From: Acidipila sp. EB88
Lineage (GTDB): Bacteria; Acidobacteriota; Terriglobia; Terriglobales; Acidobacteriaceae
Length of the DNA: 64,000 nt
Reading direction: 5' to 3'
Assembly: GCF_003858395.1 (NCBI RefSeq)
Contig: NZ_QWEV01000005.1
Coordinates: forward strand, 4,092,001 to 4,156,000
Shown here: positions 1 to 8,942 of the stretch, piece by piece
How the letters are laid out: every line of letters begins with the position of its first letter
How positions within the stretch are numbered: the first letter of the stretch is position 1
The notes under the pieces: model-generated
What the model saw: only the letters and a program-made list of their open reading frames with translations
The model's database searches: none
What the model was told of the DNA's origin: nothing
Program-made: the position numbers and the translations under genes

Positions 1-411
1 TCGCGCGCACTGTTCGCTCCTTGCTAGATACCCCTGTCTTCGCGGCTCGCATGCGTCGATCCGCACGAGAAGAGTTTGAGAGCAAGTACACGGCGCAACG
101 CAATTACGCCGCTTTTCGCTTTATCTACCAGCAGGCGGCGCGGCACGCCGCAGCCGCAGCTTGCGTGCCATCTTGAACACCTCACCCTCCCCCGCTTGTA
201 AAGCTTGCAGTTCGGCATCCGCGTGCTTCCTGCATCGGCATCTGCGTATTACCACCCGGCAGATCCACAACTTCTCTTCTCGATCCCCACTACTTTCCCG
301 TACCGTTTCTGACTTGCCGTTGGCGCTCTGACCGAAGCAATGGTCAGCGCCTACCTTTAATCTGCCGCGTGTATCGGCGTAGCTCTTTCCTCGCCAGGGG
401 GAACGGAACGC
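1..411. other. Left edge without a recognisable gene
   Basis: Only short frames with no family signature are visible on either strand. A frame on the minus strand that ends at 121 has a basic C-terminus but no credible start or domain. The stretch ends with the leader of the small HTH gene at 412. A 14-base word at 344-357 recurs exactly at 446-459 inside that gene. Confidence 0.5.
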
Positions 412-816
412 ATGGAACAGCAGAGACTCAACGGGTGGAAAGAAATCAGCGCCTACCTTCAGCGAGGCACGCGCACCGTGCAGCGCTGGGAACTTCACTT
501 TGGCCTGCCTGTACACAGACCTGCAAACCGTCCGCGCACAGCTGTGATGGCCTTCGCGGAGGAGCTGGAGGTATGGCTTCGGGGTAGCTCACGCGCTACA
601 GACAAAGGCGAATCCCTCACCGCCGCGGCAAGTTCGTCAGAGCTCATTCTGGAGGTTGACCGACTGGCAAGTAAATCCAAGGAGATTACAGTGGAACTAT
701 CTCATCTTCGCCAACAACTAGGCACGAGGCCGGACGCACTCATACGTTCAACGCTTCCTGCCAGTTCCCCCCGGTCGGCGAAGCGTGCAACCAGGTCGAA
801 GACTATGGCTCGATGA
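412..816 (+). CDS. Small helix-turn-helix protein, acidobacterial type
   Basis: A 134-residue protein. Residues 6-50 read NGWKEISAYLQRG followed by RTVQRWE and GLPVHRP, the layout of an excisionase/MerR-like winged helix-turn-helix that is common at the N-terminus of Acidobacteria regulators. These tails are often longer sensor or TPR regions. Here the tail is short, with a possible coiled coil around residues 78-105 and a basic end. It is therefore probably a DNA-binding regulator or a shortened relative of the larger proteins. The start was chosen because the HTH begins directly after it. Its target is unknown. The next gene is convergent, so there is no operon partner. Confidence 0.75.
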   Translation: MEQQRLNGWKEISAYLQRGTRTVQRWELHFGLPVHRPANRPRTAVMAFAEELEVWLRGSSRATDKGESLTAAASSSELILEVDRLASKSKEITVELSHLRQQLGTRPDALIRSTLPASSPRSAKRATRSKTMAR

Positions 817-966
817 GGTATAGCTCCACGTCGCAGGACCGCGTTGTGCAGTACCATGCGCGCTCAGTCCATCTGCGGCAGGTTGTGATGCAATCTCAGC
901 CGCGGCGGAGATCGCGCGACTAGGATGCACGTCCGCCGGCAGCACCGGCTGCTCAGGAGAAAGCGG

Positions 967-2148
967 CTAGACCACTTCGACCTTTGTTCGAGCGAGCACA
1001 ACCTCTTCTCTCACTGGCTGGCCTAACAGGCGACTCTTCAAATTCAAGAAAGGCTGCTCGAAGAACCTGCGGGATAGATACGCTACCAGGACCGAAACAC
1101 TCGCGCAGACAAGAAAGGCTCCACTCTGCAGTGTCAGGTTCGATAAGCCAAGGTGATGGAGCAGTTCATTCACCAACCGCCAAAGCTTTTCGCTCACGAA
1201 CAATTGGAACAGGTACAGGCCGTAGCTTATATACGCAAGGAAGCCGAGGAAGCCCGGGGTTCTTTCTGTTGCGCCTACCCGTCCAGTTCTTGCAGCGTCA
1301 CGGTAGAGCCCGAAGAGGAGCATGCCGGCGCACAGCCACATCCACGGCAAGGCTCGAAGCGCCACCAGACTATTGCTGTTGTGAAAGGCTGCAAGGTACA
1401 ACGTCAACAGCACCAGTGGCGCGCTCATCGCGAGGAGACTGACTGCCACCCGGCGAATATTTGCCTGGTGAATCCTGCCGCGATGGAGCAGAGTCGCCAG
1501 CAGGGCTCCGTAGGCTATGTAGTCGAGCAGGAAGGGTGTCTTGAATCGAATGTCAATGTGTGCATTGTGGCGAATCGCCAAGACACGCAGCACCGGTTCA
1601 AGCACGATAACACTAGCCAGCAGTGGCAGCAGCTTTACCTCTTTCAGGTGTCGCACACAACTGGGCCATAGAAGATAGAAGTGCTCTTCTACGCAGAGCG
1701 ACCAGAGCGGACCGTACTCTCCTGAGGGGGCACCAAAGAGAGGCGCGAAGTTGGACAGGAAAAGGCAGCTGGCGAAGAAGAATCGCCAACTGATCGGCAG
1801 GAAGATCTTGAGCGTGATCAGCACCACCACGAATACTGGCAGGATCCGCAGAGCGCGCTTTATGTAGAACTCGCGGTAGTAGCTCGGTTTGCTCCGGCCC
1901 CGCAGGAGAATAGTGGTGATCAGGAAGCCGGAAAGCAGAAAGAACAAATGAACGCCGTAGTTGCATTCCCCGACCAGCGCATCGAGCAGAGATCCGGGCA
2001 CCGTGCCAAGCATGCGAACCCAGTCGACGCTTCCGTACCCATGAAAGAGCAGCACCAACAAGATCGCCGTTCCGCGCAAATAGTCGAGGGAAGGCAGATG
2101 CCGCGGCAGCACAAATTGTGCCCTGACAGTCTGCGTGCGGTCTGTCAT
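967..2148 (-). CDS. Membrane acyltransferase (acyltransferase_3/OafA family)
   Basis: An integral-membrane O-acyltransferase of about 393 residues that would transfer acyl groups to surface glycans or lipids. The N-terminus carries LDYLRGTAILLVLLFHG, with the Arg and His spacing typical of the family, followed by about ten hydrophobic segments and the EEHFYLLWP signature near residue 160. The start at 2148 is preferred over upstream ATGs at 2160 and 2178 because a GGAG lies four bases before it. It sits 150 bases downstream of the SGNH hydrolase gene on the same strand. Such pairs often cooperate in O-acetylation of polysaccharide. Substrate unknown. Confidence 0.85.
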   Translation of the reverse strand: MTDRTQTVRAQFVLPRHLPSLDYLRGTAILLVLLFHGYGSVDWVRMLGTVPGSLLDALVGECNYGVHLFFLLSGFLITTILLRGRSKPSYYREFYIKRALRILPVFVVVLITLKIFLPISWRFFFASCLFLSNFAPLFGAPSGEYGPLWSLCVEEHFYLLWPSCVRHLKEVKLLPLLASVIVLEPVLRVLAIRHNAHIDIRFKTPFLLDYIAYGALLATLLHRGRIHQANIRRVAVSLLAMSAPLVLLTLYLAAFHNSNSLVALRALPWMWLCAGMLLFGLYRDAARTGRVGATERTPGFLGFLAYISYGLYLFQLFVSEKLWRLVNELLHHLGLSNLTLQSGAFLVCASVSVLVAYLSRRFFEQPFLNLKSRLLGQPVREEVVLARTKVEVV

Positions 2149-2300
2149 GTGTGTCTCCATCAAACGCCCATGCTGCATAGATTTTGGTTCTAGACTGCGG
2201 TGCCACAACGACACAAGTGTCCAAGTGATGCGGGATTCGAGTGTCTACAGTTCGTTTTCGTGCGCGAATAGGCACACCAACGACCACCTGCACTCCCGCT

Positions 2301-3311
2301 CTAGGGTAAAGGCGTGGTGAGTTCAGCCCAGTGTTGCTCTATCGCCGTGGCGGCGATGCGGTGTCCCTTGGCGTTGAAGTGGATACCATCCAGCGTGATC
2401 TCTTTCGAACTGTAAGGCATCTCGGCACCCGTGACATCAAGCAGAGGGACCTGGTGCTGAGCGGCCCATTGCACCAGCGACGGCGTAGCGGCGGCTTCCG
2501 CGCTGTTGTGGATCCAGGAACGCGCAGCTAGAAACACGACGCCCATCCGTGCATGATTGCCTGCAACAGCCTGCTGAAACTCGTTCAGCCTCTCGAGATT
2601 CGGACCTACGTTCGCAGGGGAGTCCGAACCAAACTGCGAGCCTGCGTCCAGCTTTCGCTTGATGTGAAACAGGCGCGGACCGACATACCGCGTCCAAAGC
2701 TCACAGAGCGCACAGGGCGACTTCGTGGTGGATGACTCGCCACCAACATCGGCCAGGGTAGACGTGGATTGGCCCATATCGCCAGAGTTCAAGACCAGCA
2801 GAACCAGGTCGGCATTGAACGTTCCGCGCGATTGCAAGTAGCCCAGTTCGTTGCCGATTCCATAAGCTGAGTCCGAAGCATTGAGGACCTCGACCGGCCG
2901 ATGGAGCTGCGCGGGAAGCTCTGTCGCCAGCAGCGACGCGAAGATCTTTTTCTGGTCTACCTGCGTGCCCCCGTATGTCATCGAATCGCCAACCAGCAGG
3001 ACACGGTAGGTGCCGGCCGGTTTCATCACCATCACCTCTGGAGACCGCATGCTGAAGCTGTTGACATCCGTGTGGGCAAAGAAGCGAAACAGATGCTGAT
3101 TCGGCTTGAGCACGTACCCTGCCGCATGGTCTGCCTGCATGAGCGGCCTGTCCCCAAGGCCCAGAATCAGCCGCAACCCTACCTCCAAGATGAACAGGGC
3201 CACGAGCAGATAGAGCAGACATTGACCCGCGCGCGCCAAGGTCCGCTTTGGCGCTGTGCGCGGCGGAACAGCAGGTGCGGAGGGCAAGGTAGTGGCGGAC
3301 GCGTGCGGCAT
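2301..3311 (-). CDS. Membrane-anchored SGNH/GDSL hydrolase
   Basis: A 336-residue protein with one N-terminal membrane segment (about residues 30-52) and an extracytoplasmic SGNH fold. The nucleophile block GDSMTYGG has Ser110, an NSGDMG segment follows in the middle, and the C-terminal DGIHF block supplies Asp308 and His311. SGNH proteins act as esterases or acetyltransferases on cell-envelope sugars. The start at 3311 has AAGGG six bases upstream; ATG 3317 would sit directly on that site. It precedes the membrane acyltransferase, which fits a relay that acylates an exopolysaccharide or wall polymer. The exact substrate cannot be read from the sequence. Confidence 0.82.
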   Translation of the reverse strand: MPHASATTLPSAPAVPPRTAPKRTLARAGQCLLYLLVALFILEVGLRLILGLGDRPLMQADHAAGYVLKPNQHLFRFFAHTDVNSFSMRSPEVMVMKPAGTYRVLLVGDSMTYGGTQVDQKKIFASLLATELPAQLHRPVEVLNASDSAYGIGNELGYLQSRGTFNADLVLLVLNSGDMGQSTSTLADVGGESSTTKSPCALCELWTRYVGPRLFHIKRKLDAGSQFGSDSPANVGPNLERLNEFQQAVAGNHARMGVVFLAARSWIHNSAEAAATPSLVQWAAQHQVPLLDVTGAEMPYSSKEITLDGIHFNAKGHRIAATAIEQHWAELTTPLP

Positions 3312-3317
3312 GATCAT

Positions 3318-3923
3318 CCCTTTTTCGGCCTAAGCAGTGGTGCGTACTTCAGAGTCGTACGATAACGGAAGCAGCGAAGGCAGTCACCATTCCTCCGCGG
3401 TGACTCCGACTCTCCACGCCACGTGCTGCAGAGTCATGCTGCTGGCGAACCTGTAGCAGATACTGGCGCCGGTGGGAAATGCCTCGTAACTCCGACTCCC
3501 ACCAGCCTAACTGGTTCATGGCAAACGCTCTAGTAAATTCCTGCGCATTCTGAAGGGAGATCCCATTTGGCTGCATCTTTTACTGCCTAACCTGCAAGCA
3601 TGGTGACTAATCCGCGTTCAAGTAACAGCTTTATCGTCGAATGGGTAATGAAAGTACAAAACTGGCGGAGACGTGCAGGAACGACTCGCCGTGATTGGGC
3701 TTTGTGCGCACCCTCTACCGGTCGAGATAAAGCAAGTAAGCGCACCGCCGACGTGTACGCACGAAGCAGCGCTTCTCGCCACACTGCCAGCTATGCGCTT
3801 GTTTTTTGAAATGAAGATCCAACGTGATTGGGTCGGATGGTCCGCGTTTTTATCCAAGCTCGGCGTTCGCGAGGGGCAAACATGGATCCATTATTCTGCC
3901 GCTGTGCCAGCCTTGATGAATGG
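3318..3923. other. Intergenic stretch of about 600 bases, no gene seen
   Basis: This lies between the SGNH hydrolase start and the histidine kinase stop, both on the minus strand. Short frames on both strands lack family features and good ribosome-binding sites. The stretch is more A/T-rich than the flanking genes and must hold the promoter of the SGNH gene and the end of the kinase operon. I could not identify a convincing terminator. Confidence 0.5.
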
Positions 3924-5372
3924 CTATCGTCCACCGATTGTGCGAGAAAGCGGCAGGCTCAGGGTTGCCGTACAGCCGGGCTTTGTTTTGCTTGACAAGA
4001 TCGCGACGCGTCCGTGATGCGCGCTAGCAATCTGTTGCGCCAGCACCAGCCCGATGCCGGAGCCCTTCGGCTTTGTGGTGTAGAACGGCACGAATAAGTT
4101 GCTCGCATCTTCAATGCCGAGCCCGCTGTCTTCTATCACGAAAGTGATTTCGGCTGCGGTCACAGTCCAGGTGAATGTCACGAGAGCCCTCGTGTTTGAT
4201 TCCGCTTCATGAGCTAGTGCCGCGTCCACTGCATTCTGCAAAAGATTGATGAGTGCTTGCTGTACCTGGTCAGGATCGCAGAGCATGATAACGGTTTCAC
4301 CCACAACAAGGTTGAGGGGCATGCGTGTTTCCATCTGCGCCGTGCTCGTTACAATTCTCTCGGCGGAGACAGCTTGGAGAGTCGGAGCAGGCAAATGCGC
4401 GAGACGTTGATACGCCTGCAGAAAACGGTTGAGCGAAGCAGCGCGATCTTCTATCACAAACAGTCCGCGCTCAAAGTCCTCGCGCGCGTCTAGAGGAAGC
4501 CTTTCGGTCAGGCGCGCCAAGCTGCCCGCGATGGAACTGATTGGCGTAAGCGAGTTGTTGATTTCATGCGATAGCACCCGAATGAGTCGCTGCCACGCAA
4601 GCCGCTCCTCCTCGCGAAGCACTGCAGCGACGTCAGACAGGACCAGCAACGTATGTGGTAAGCCATGCAGGCGGAACGTCGTGCGCCGCACCGACCAGCG
4701 GATCGCTGCACTTGTCTTGAAGACAGGAGACTCAAGCGTAGCTGCCCCGGGGTAGAGCCCCTGATCAGGCAGCGCGAGCAGTTGATCCAGCTGCAGCTCT
4801 GCTGCTGTGCGCCCGATCGGGTCCGACGCGCCAAGCGCGAATGTTTCCCGCGCCGCACTATTAATCACACGCAGCCGCGTAGCATTATCGAACGCAACGA
4901 CCGGGGAATGCATCGATGTCAAGACACGCTCAAGCAGGCTGAGCGCGTCCTGGACCTCTGCGCGTTGTCGCTGCAGCGTGCTGCTCAGTGCGTTCACTTC
5001 CAATGTCAGATCGCCGACTGTATCGCCACGACGACCACGCCGGGCGCGAAAGCTGTAATCCTCTTCACGAATGGCTGCAATGATATTGGCGAGTGTTTGC
5101 AGCGGTCGCAAGAGTTGCTTGAAAAAGAGCCTGGCGAGCTGGGTATAAGCACCCACCAGAAGGCATGTAAACGCCGCAATCTCCAATCGTGTAAGTCCGA
5201 GTCGGTGCAGAAGCAACAGACACGGGCAACAGACCGCAATGCCGGCCGCGAGCAGCCAAGCAAGTATGCGATGTTCAAAGCTGAAGGAGCGGTCCTTAAC
5301 GCCTGACGAGTTGTCGATCAGCTCGTGCGGTAAAGGGTTCCTCTTCCGGCTTCGATGCGGATCAAAGACCAT
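3924..5372 (-). CDS. NtrY-like membrane sensor histidine kinase
   Basis: A 482-residue sensor kinase. Order of parts: two membrane segments (about 36-56 and 64-82) with almost no periplasmic loop, a HAMP-like linker, a PAS domain (about 144-250), then a HisKA-like helix with His269 in LSHEINNSLTPI, and an HATPase domain with NLLQNAVDA, DSGLGI and the GSGIGL G-box. The start at 5372 overlaps the end of the response regulator by 11 bases, indicating translational coupling. It should phosphorylate the regulator encoded just upstream and so control the exporter operon it terminates. The short loop suggests that it senses within the membrane. Confidence 0.9.
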   Translation of the reverse strand: MVFDPHRSRKRNPLPHELIDNSSGVKDRSFSFEHRILAWLLAAGIAVCCPCLLLLHRLGLTRLEIAAFTCLLVGAYTQLARLFFKQLLRPLQTLANIIAAIREEDYSFRARRGRRGDTVGDLTLEVNALSSTLQRQRAEVQDALSLLERVLTSMHSPVVAFDNATRLRVINSAARETFALGASDPIGRTAAELQLDQLLALPDQGLYPGAATLESPVFKTSAAIRWSVRRTTFRLHGLPHTLLVLSDVAAVLREEERLAWQRLIRVLSHEINNSLTPISSIAGSLARLTERLPLDAREDFERGLFVIEDRAASLNRFLQAYQRLAHLPAPTLQAVSAERIVTSTAQMETRMPLNLVVGETVIMLCDPDQVQQALINLLQNAVDAALAHEAESNTRALVTFTWTVTAAEITFVIEDSGLGIEDASNLFVPFYTTKPKGSGIGLVLAQQIASAHHGRVAILSSKTKPGCTATLSLPLSRTIGGR

Positions 5373-6741
5373 ACTTTTCCATGCGCCGGTAGAGCGCGCC
5401 GCGCGACAATCCAAGCGCCTCAGCTGTGTGCGAGACGTTGCCACTACTCCTCGCAAGGGCTTTACGAATCAGAAGTGCTTCCACAGCTTCAAGCGAAAGC
5501 TCGTCGAGCGAGATACCCGATCCGAGGTCTGCGGCGCGAGAGACCAGGCCAAGATCTGCCGGTTGCACGCTGGGCGTGCGCGTCATTAAGACCGCGCGCT
5601 CCATCGTGTGGTCGAGTTCGCGTACGTTCCCGGGCCAGGGATGGGCCAGCATGAGAGCCAGGGTCGCGGGCTCAAAGCCGGAAACCTGCTTGCGGTAGCG
5701 GCTCGCATATCGAGCCAGGAAGTGGGCTGCCAGCAGGGGTATATCTTCGCGGCGGTCCCGCAGGGTGGGCAGGTGGATCTCCACGGTATTGAGCCGAAAG
5801 AGCAGGTCCTCGCGAAAACTGCCCTGTGCCGCGTCTGCTCGCAGGTCGGCGTTGGTAGCGGAGAGCACGCGCACATCCACGTTACGTGTCTGCGATGAGC
5901 CGACGCGTTCCAGCTCTCCTGTCTCAAGAACGCGCAGCAGCTTGGCCTGTTGCCGCAGTGGAATGTTAGCGATTTCGTCCAGGAAAAGCGTGCCGCCAGA
6001 AGCAAGTTCGAAGCGGCCGATCCGGTCCGCACGTGCATCGGTATATGCGCCCTTCACGTGGCCGAACAGCTCCGACTCAAACGTTCCTTCAGGGAGCGCG
6101 CCGGTGTTCACCGCGATCAATGATCGCTCCGCACGATGCGAGAGCCGGTGCAGCGTTTGCGCCACAACCTCTTTGCCGGTGCCATGCTCGCCGGTGATGA
6201 GGATGTTTGCGTCGGACGGCCCGATGCGCGTCATCAGGTCCACCACCGGTTGCATCGCAGGCGCTTCAGCGATGAAATCCGGTGCACCTTCTGCCCGCAG
6301 TAGCTGGTTCTCTGTTTCGAGACGCTGGGTGCGGCGGCGTGCCTGCGAAAGCTCCATCTGGGTACGCAGGATCGTCAGCAGGCGCTCATTCTCCCAGGGC
6401 TTTTGAACAAAGTCGTTCGCTCCGCGCTGCATGGCCTGCACGGCGAGGTCAACATTCGCCCATGCAGTCATCACGATGATCGGCAGGTAAGCCTCGCGAA
6501 GACGAACGGCCGCAACCAGGTCAAGCCCCTCGCGGCCAGACGTCGTGTCCCGCGTGTAGTTGAGGTCTGCAAGCAAACCATCGAACTCCGCCGAGGCCAG
6601 CCTGTCGAGGATCTCTGCCGGGCTCGACGCGTACTCCACCAGGTAGCCCTGCGGCTTCAGCAACAGGCGCAGGGCTTCCAGGATGTGGTGCTGGTCGTCC
6701 GCGACAAGAAGGCGACCTTTCGGGTTTGCTGCGTTCGCCAT
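5362..6741 (-). CDS. Sigma-54-type response regulator (NtrC family) with GAYTDA loop
   Basis: A 459-residue regulator. A receiver domain occupies residues 9-125, with phospho-acceptor Asp59 in LLADLNYTRD. An AAA+ domain covers about 157-385, with Walker A GEHGTGK (184-190), Walker B GGTLFLDE and an arginine-finger segment FREDLLFR. A Fis-type HTH lies at the C-terminus (SGNVSHTAEALGLSRGALYRR). The loop that contacts sigma-54, normally GAFTGA, reads GAYTDA at 231-236. It is the fifth gene of the exporter operon and precedes its kinase, so it probably activates this operon or another in response to envelope stress. Whether the altered loop still contacts sigma-54 is open. Confidence 0.92.
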   Translation of the reverse strand: MANAANPKGRLLVADDQHHILEALRLLLKPQGYLVEYASSPAEILDRLASAEFDGLLADLNYTRDTTSGREGLDLVAAVRLREAYLPIIVMTAWANVDLAVQAMQRGANDFVQKPWENERLLTILRTQMELSQARRRTQRLETENQLLRAEGAPDFIAEAPAMQPVVDLMTRIGPSDANILITGEHGTGKEVVAQTLHRLSHRAERSLIAVNTGALPEGTFESELFGHVKGAYTDARADRIGRFELASGGTLFLDEIANIPLRQQAKLLRVLETGELERVGSSQTRNVDVRVLSATNADLRADAAQGSFREDLLFRLNTVEIHLPTLRDRREDIPLLAAHFLARYASRYRKQVSGFEPATLALMLAHPWPGNVRELDHTMERAVLMTRTPSVQPADLGLVSRAADLGSGISLDELSLEAVEALLIRKALARSSGNVSHTAEALGLSRGALYRRMEKYGL

Positions 6742-6844
6742 GCTTGATCCTCATGATAGGGGATGCAGGGCTGGCTCACTCGCTGGAACTGAGCGATCGA
6801 GCGCAGCCGTGCGTGGTGCTCTGACGGCAGCAAGCGATGAACCG

Positions 6845-8845
6845 CTACTGCTGCGTCCCGACTCGCGCGGATGTAATCGAGATAGCGTTGGCGTCAAGCG
6901 TTCTGCCGGTTGCGCGATCGAGTTCGACCTTAGCCTTTTGATAGTCCGTGCGAGCAGCCACGAGCGCGGACTCTGCCGTGGCCAGATCGTGGCGCGCGGC
7001 AAGCGTTTGCAGTGCCGACCCAGCTCCCAGCGCCTGCTCCTTCTCTGTGATGGTGAACGAGCGCTGTTGCAGGTCCCGTGCCTTCATGGCTGCAGTCACG
7101 CGCGCCAGCGACTGGTCAAGGGCATACTGCGCATTGCGTACTTCGATGCGAATCTGTTTGCGCAATTCCTGCAGCCGGATCTCGGCCTGCCGCGCCTCCA
7201 ACTCCGAACGCACCTGGTCCGACTTGGCGACCCGGTTGCGGATCGGCACGTTCACGTTGACCCCTACGTAGTAGTTGGGCGCCGAATTGTTGAAGGAGTT
7301 GACGAACGCTCCGCCGTACGTGCTGGGCGCAGTCGAGGTTGTCGTCGAAAGCGGATTGTTCATGCCGGCAAGTCCCGTGCCGCCGTAGTAGCCCACCAGG
7401 TCCACCTGCGGCAGCAGGGCGTTCTTCACAGCATCCCGGCTGATCTTTCTATTCTGCAGATCGATGTCTGACTCTGTGAGTTCAATTCGTCGGCCGAGCG
7501 CTCGCACCACCATGTCATCGTTGGCGGAGCCGCTAGGCACATCGGTACTTTCTACGGTCGCCAGATCCGTGGGACGCACAGGCATGGCCTCTAAGGTGGG
7601 GTCGTCCAGATTCCTGGTGAGAGCATTCTTGATCAACAACGACTGGAACTGCAATTGCGAACGAGCGATCGTCAGGTCCTGTTCCCGGTTCGCCACCTCG
7701 GCTTCATCCTTCACCACATCGAGCGCGGGAATGGCTTGCAGCTCTAACTGCCTGCGCGCTGAGGCGAGTGTCTGCTGCGCAAACTCGATGGAACGCGTCT
7801 TCACCTGCTCGTCTTCATAGGCAGCAACGAGGTCCCAGTAGATGTTGGCGATCTGCGCGACGGTGGAGACCACCTGCAACTCAAATGCCTGGTCAGAGAT
7901 TTTCTGATTGTTGCGCGCGATGCGCAGGTAACGAAGATTTGGGCCCACGCCGAAGCCGGAAAGCAGATGCTGACGCAGTTCTGCCTGAAAGGAACTGTCG
8001 AGCTCCGGAGTGAGAAAGCTGAAAGGACTGTTGGATGTGACGCGGTCGGACTCGAAAGTGATGCTGATACTCGTGCCCGTGGCGAAAGCCTGCGCGTAGT
8101 TCAGTTGCCCCTGAAAGTTGCCACTCAGGAGGGTCGGAACGCCATAGATAGCCTCGCTCGAAAGCGGGGTGGTGCTATTCGCGTAGCCTATCGTCCCGGT
8201 GATGTCGGGGTCGTAAGAAGACACTGCAGATCCATTGCCCAGCGTTGACTGCACGAGACCGGAGGCACCTGCTCCCGCACCGCCGGCACCGCTTGACGTG
8301 CCCCCTGCACCGGCACCGCTCGATGCCGAGCCGAACCCACCCACACCGCCGCCAGGCGTGTTCTGTACCACGCCTGTATTTACGCCGAGAAAGCTGCCGC
8401 CTGCCTGCGTTCGCAGCACATCCGCCTTGGCAATGGGAATGTTATAGCGGGCGATGGCGAGGTCCAGGTTGTTTTCAAGCGCGAGCGCGATCGCATCCTT
8501 CAGCGAAAGTTCCAGGACACCGTTGCGGATGAGGCTGTCGAGACGCGGAGAGTTCGCGAGCGACGGCACAGGAATTGCGACTCCGCGATACGCATCCAGT
8601 GGATTCCTAGAGTGTGGGAGATCAAGCGAGATCGAAGGTACGGCACCCGTGGCTGCGCTGTCCCTGGTAGCTCGTGTGAAATTCAGCGATTCGGCACGCG
8701 GCTGCGGCGCTGGTGGAATCGCGGTGTCTGCCTGCTGCGCGAACTGCCGCGTTGGTGTGAGCAGAAGAGTGACCGCGCCGATCATGGCGGCCATAATGCC
8801 AGCTTTACTACGAGTCATAGCGATACGCTTTCTTTGTGGTTCCAT
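6845..8845 (-). CDS. TolC-like outer-membrane factor
   Basis: An outer-membrane channel protein of about 666 residues. It has a basic N-region, a hydrophobic signal segment ending near TRQFAQQAD, a Gly/Ser/Ala-rich linker, and two long alpha-helical OEP repeats with LALENNLDLAIARYNI in the first. It is longer than classical TolC because of the glycine-rich insertion around residues 190-230. The starts at 8845 and 8818 are both possible; 8845 has AGGAG 13 bases upstream. It follows the permease gene by under 100 bases and would form the exit duct for the ABC exporter. It may also work with other pumps. Confidence 0.88.
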   Translation of the reverse strand: MEPQRKRIAMTRSKAGIMAAMIGAVTLLLTPTRQFAQQADTAIPPAPQPRAESLNFTRATRDSAATGAVPSISLDLPHSRNPLDAYRGVAIPVPSLANSPRLDSLIRNGVLELSLKDAIALALENNLDLAIARYNIPIAKADVLRTQAGGSFLGVNTGVVQNTPGGGVGGFGSASSGAGAGGTSSGAGGAGAGASGLVQSTLGNGSAVSSYDPDITGTIGYANSTTPLSSEAIYGVPTLLSGNFQGQLNYAQAFATGTSISITFESDRVTSNSPFSFLTPELDSSFQAELRQHLLSGFGVGPNLRYLRIARNNQKISDQAFELQVVSTVAQIANIYWDLVAAYEDEQVKTRSIEFAQQTLASARRQLELQAIPALDVVKDEAEVANREQDLTIARSQLQFQSLLIKNALTRNLDDPTLEAMPVRPTDLATVESTDVPSGSANDDMVVRALGRRIELTESDIDLQNRKISRDAVKNALLPQVDLVGYYGGTGLAGMNNPLSTTTSTAPSTYGGAFVNSFNNSAPNYYVGVNVNVPIRNRVAKSDQVRSELEARQAEIRLQELRKQIRIEVRNAQYALDQSLARVTAAMKARDLQQRSFTITEKEQALGAGSALQTLAARHDLATAESALVAARTDYQKAKVELDRATGRTLDANAISITSARVGTQQ

Positions 8846-8942
8846 GCGGGTGGTACCGCTCCTGTCATGCCGAAAGAGCCTGGCGCGCAGCGGTACGTCA
8901 GGGACTTCTTCGCTTGCAACCAAGGAAGAGGACATTGCCCGC

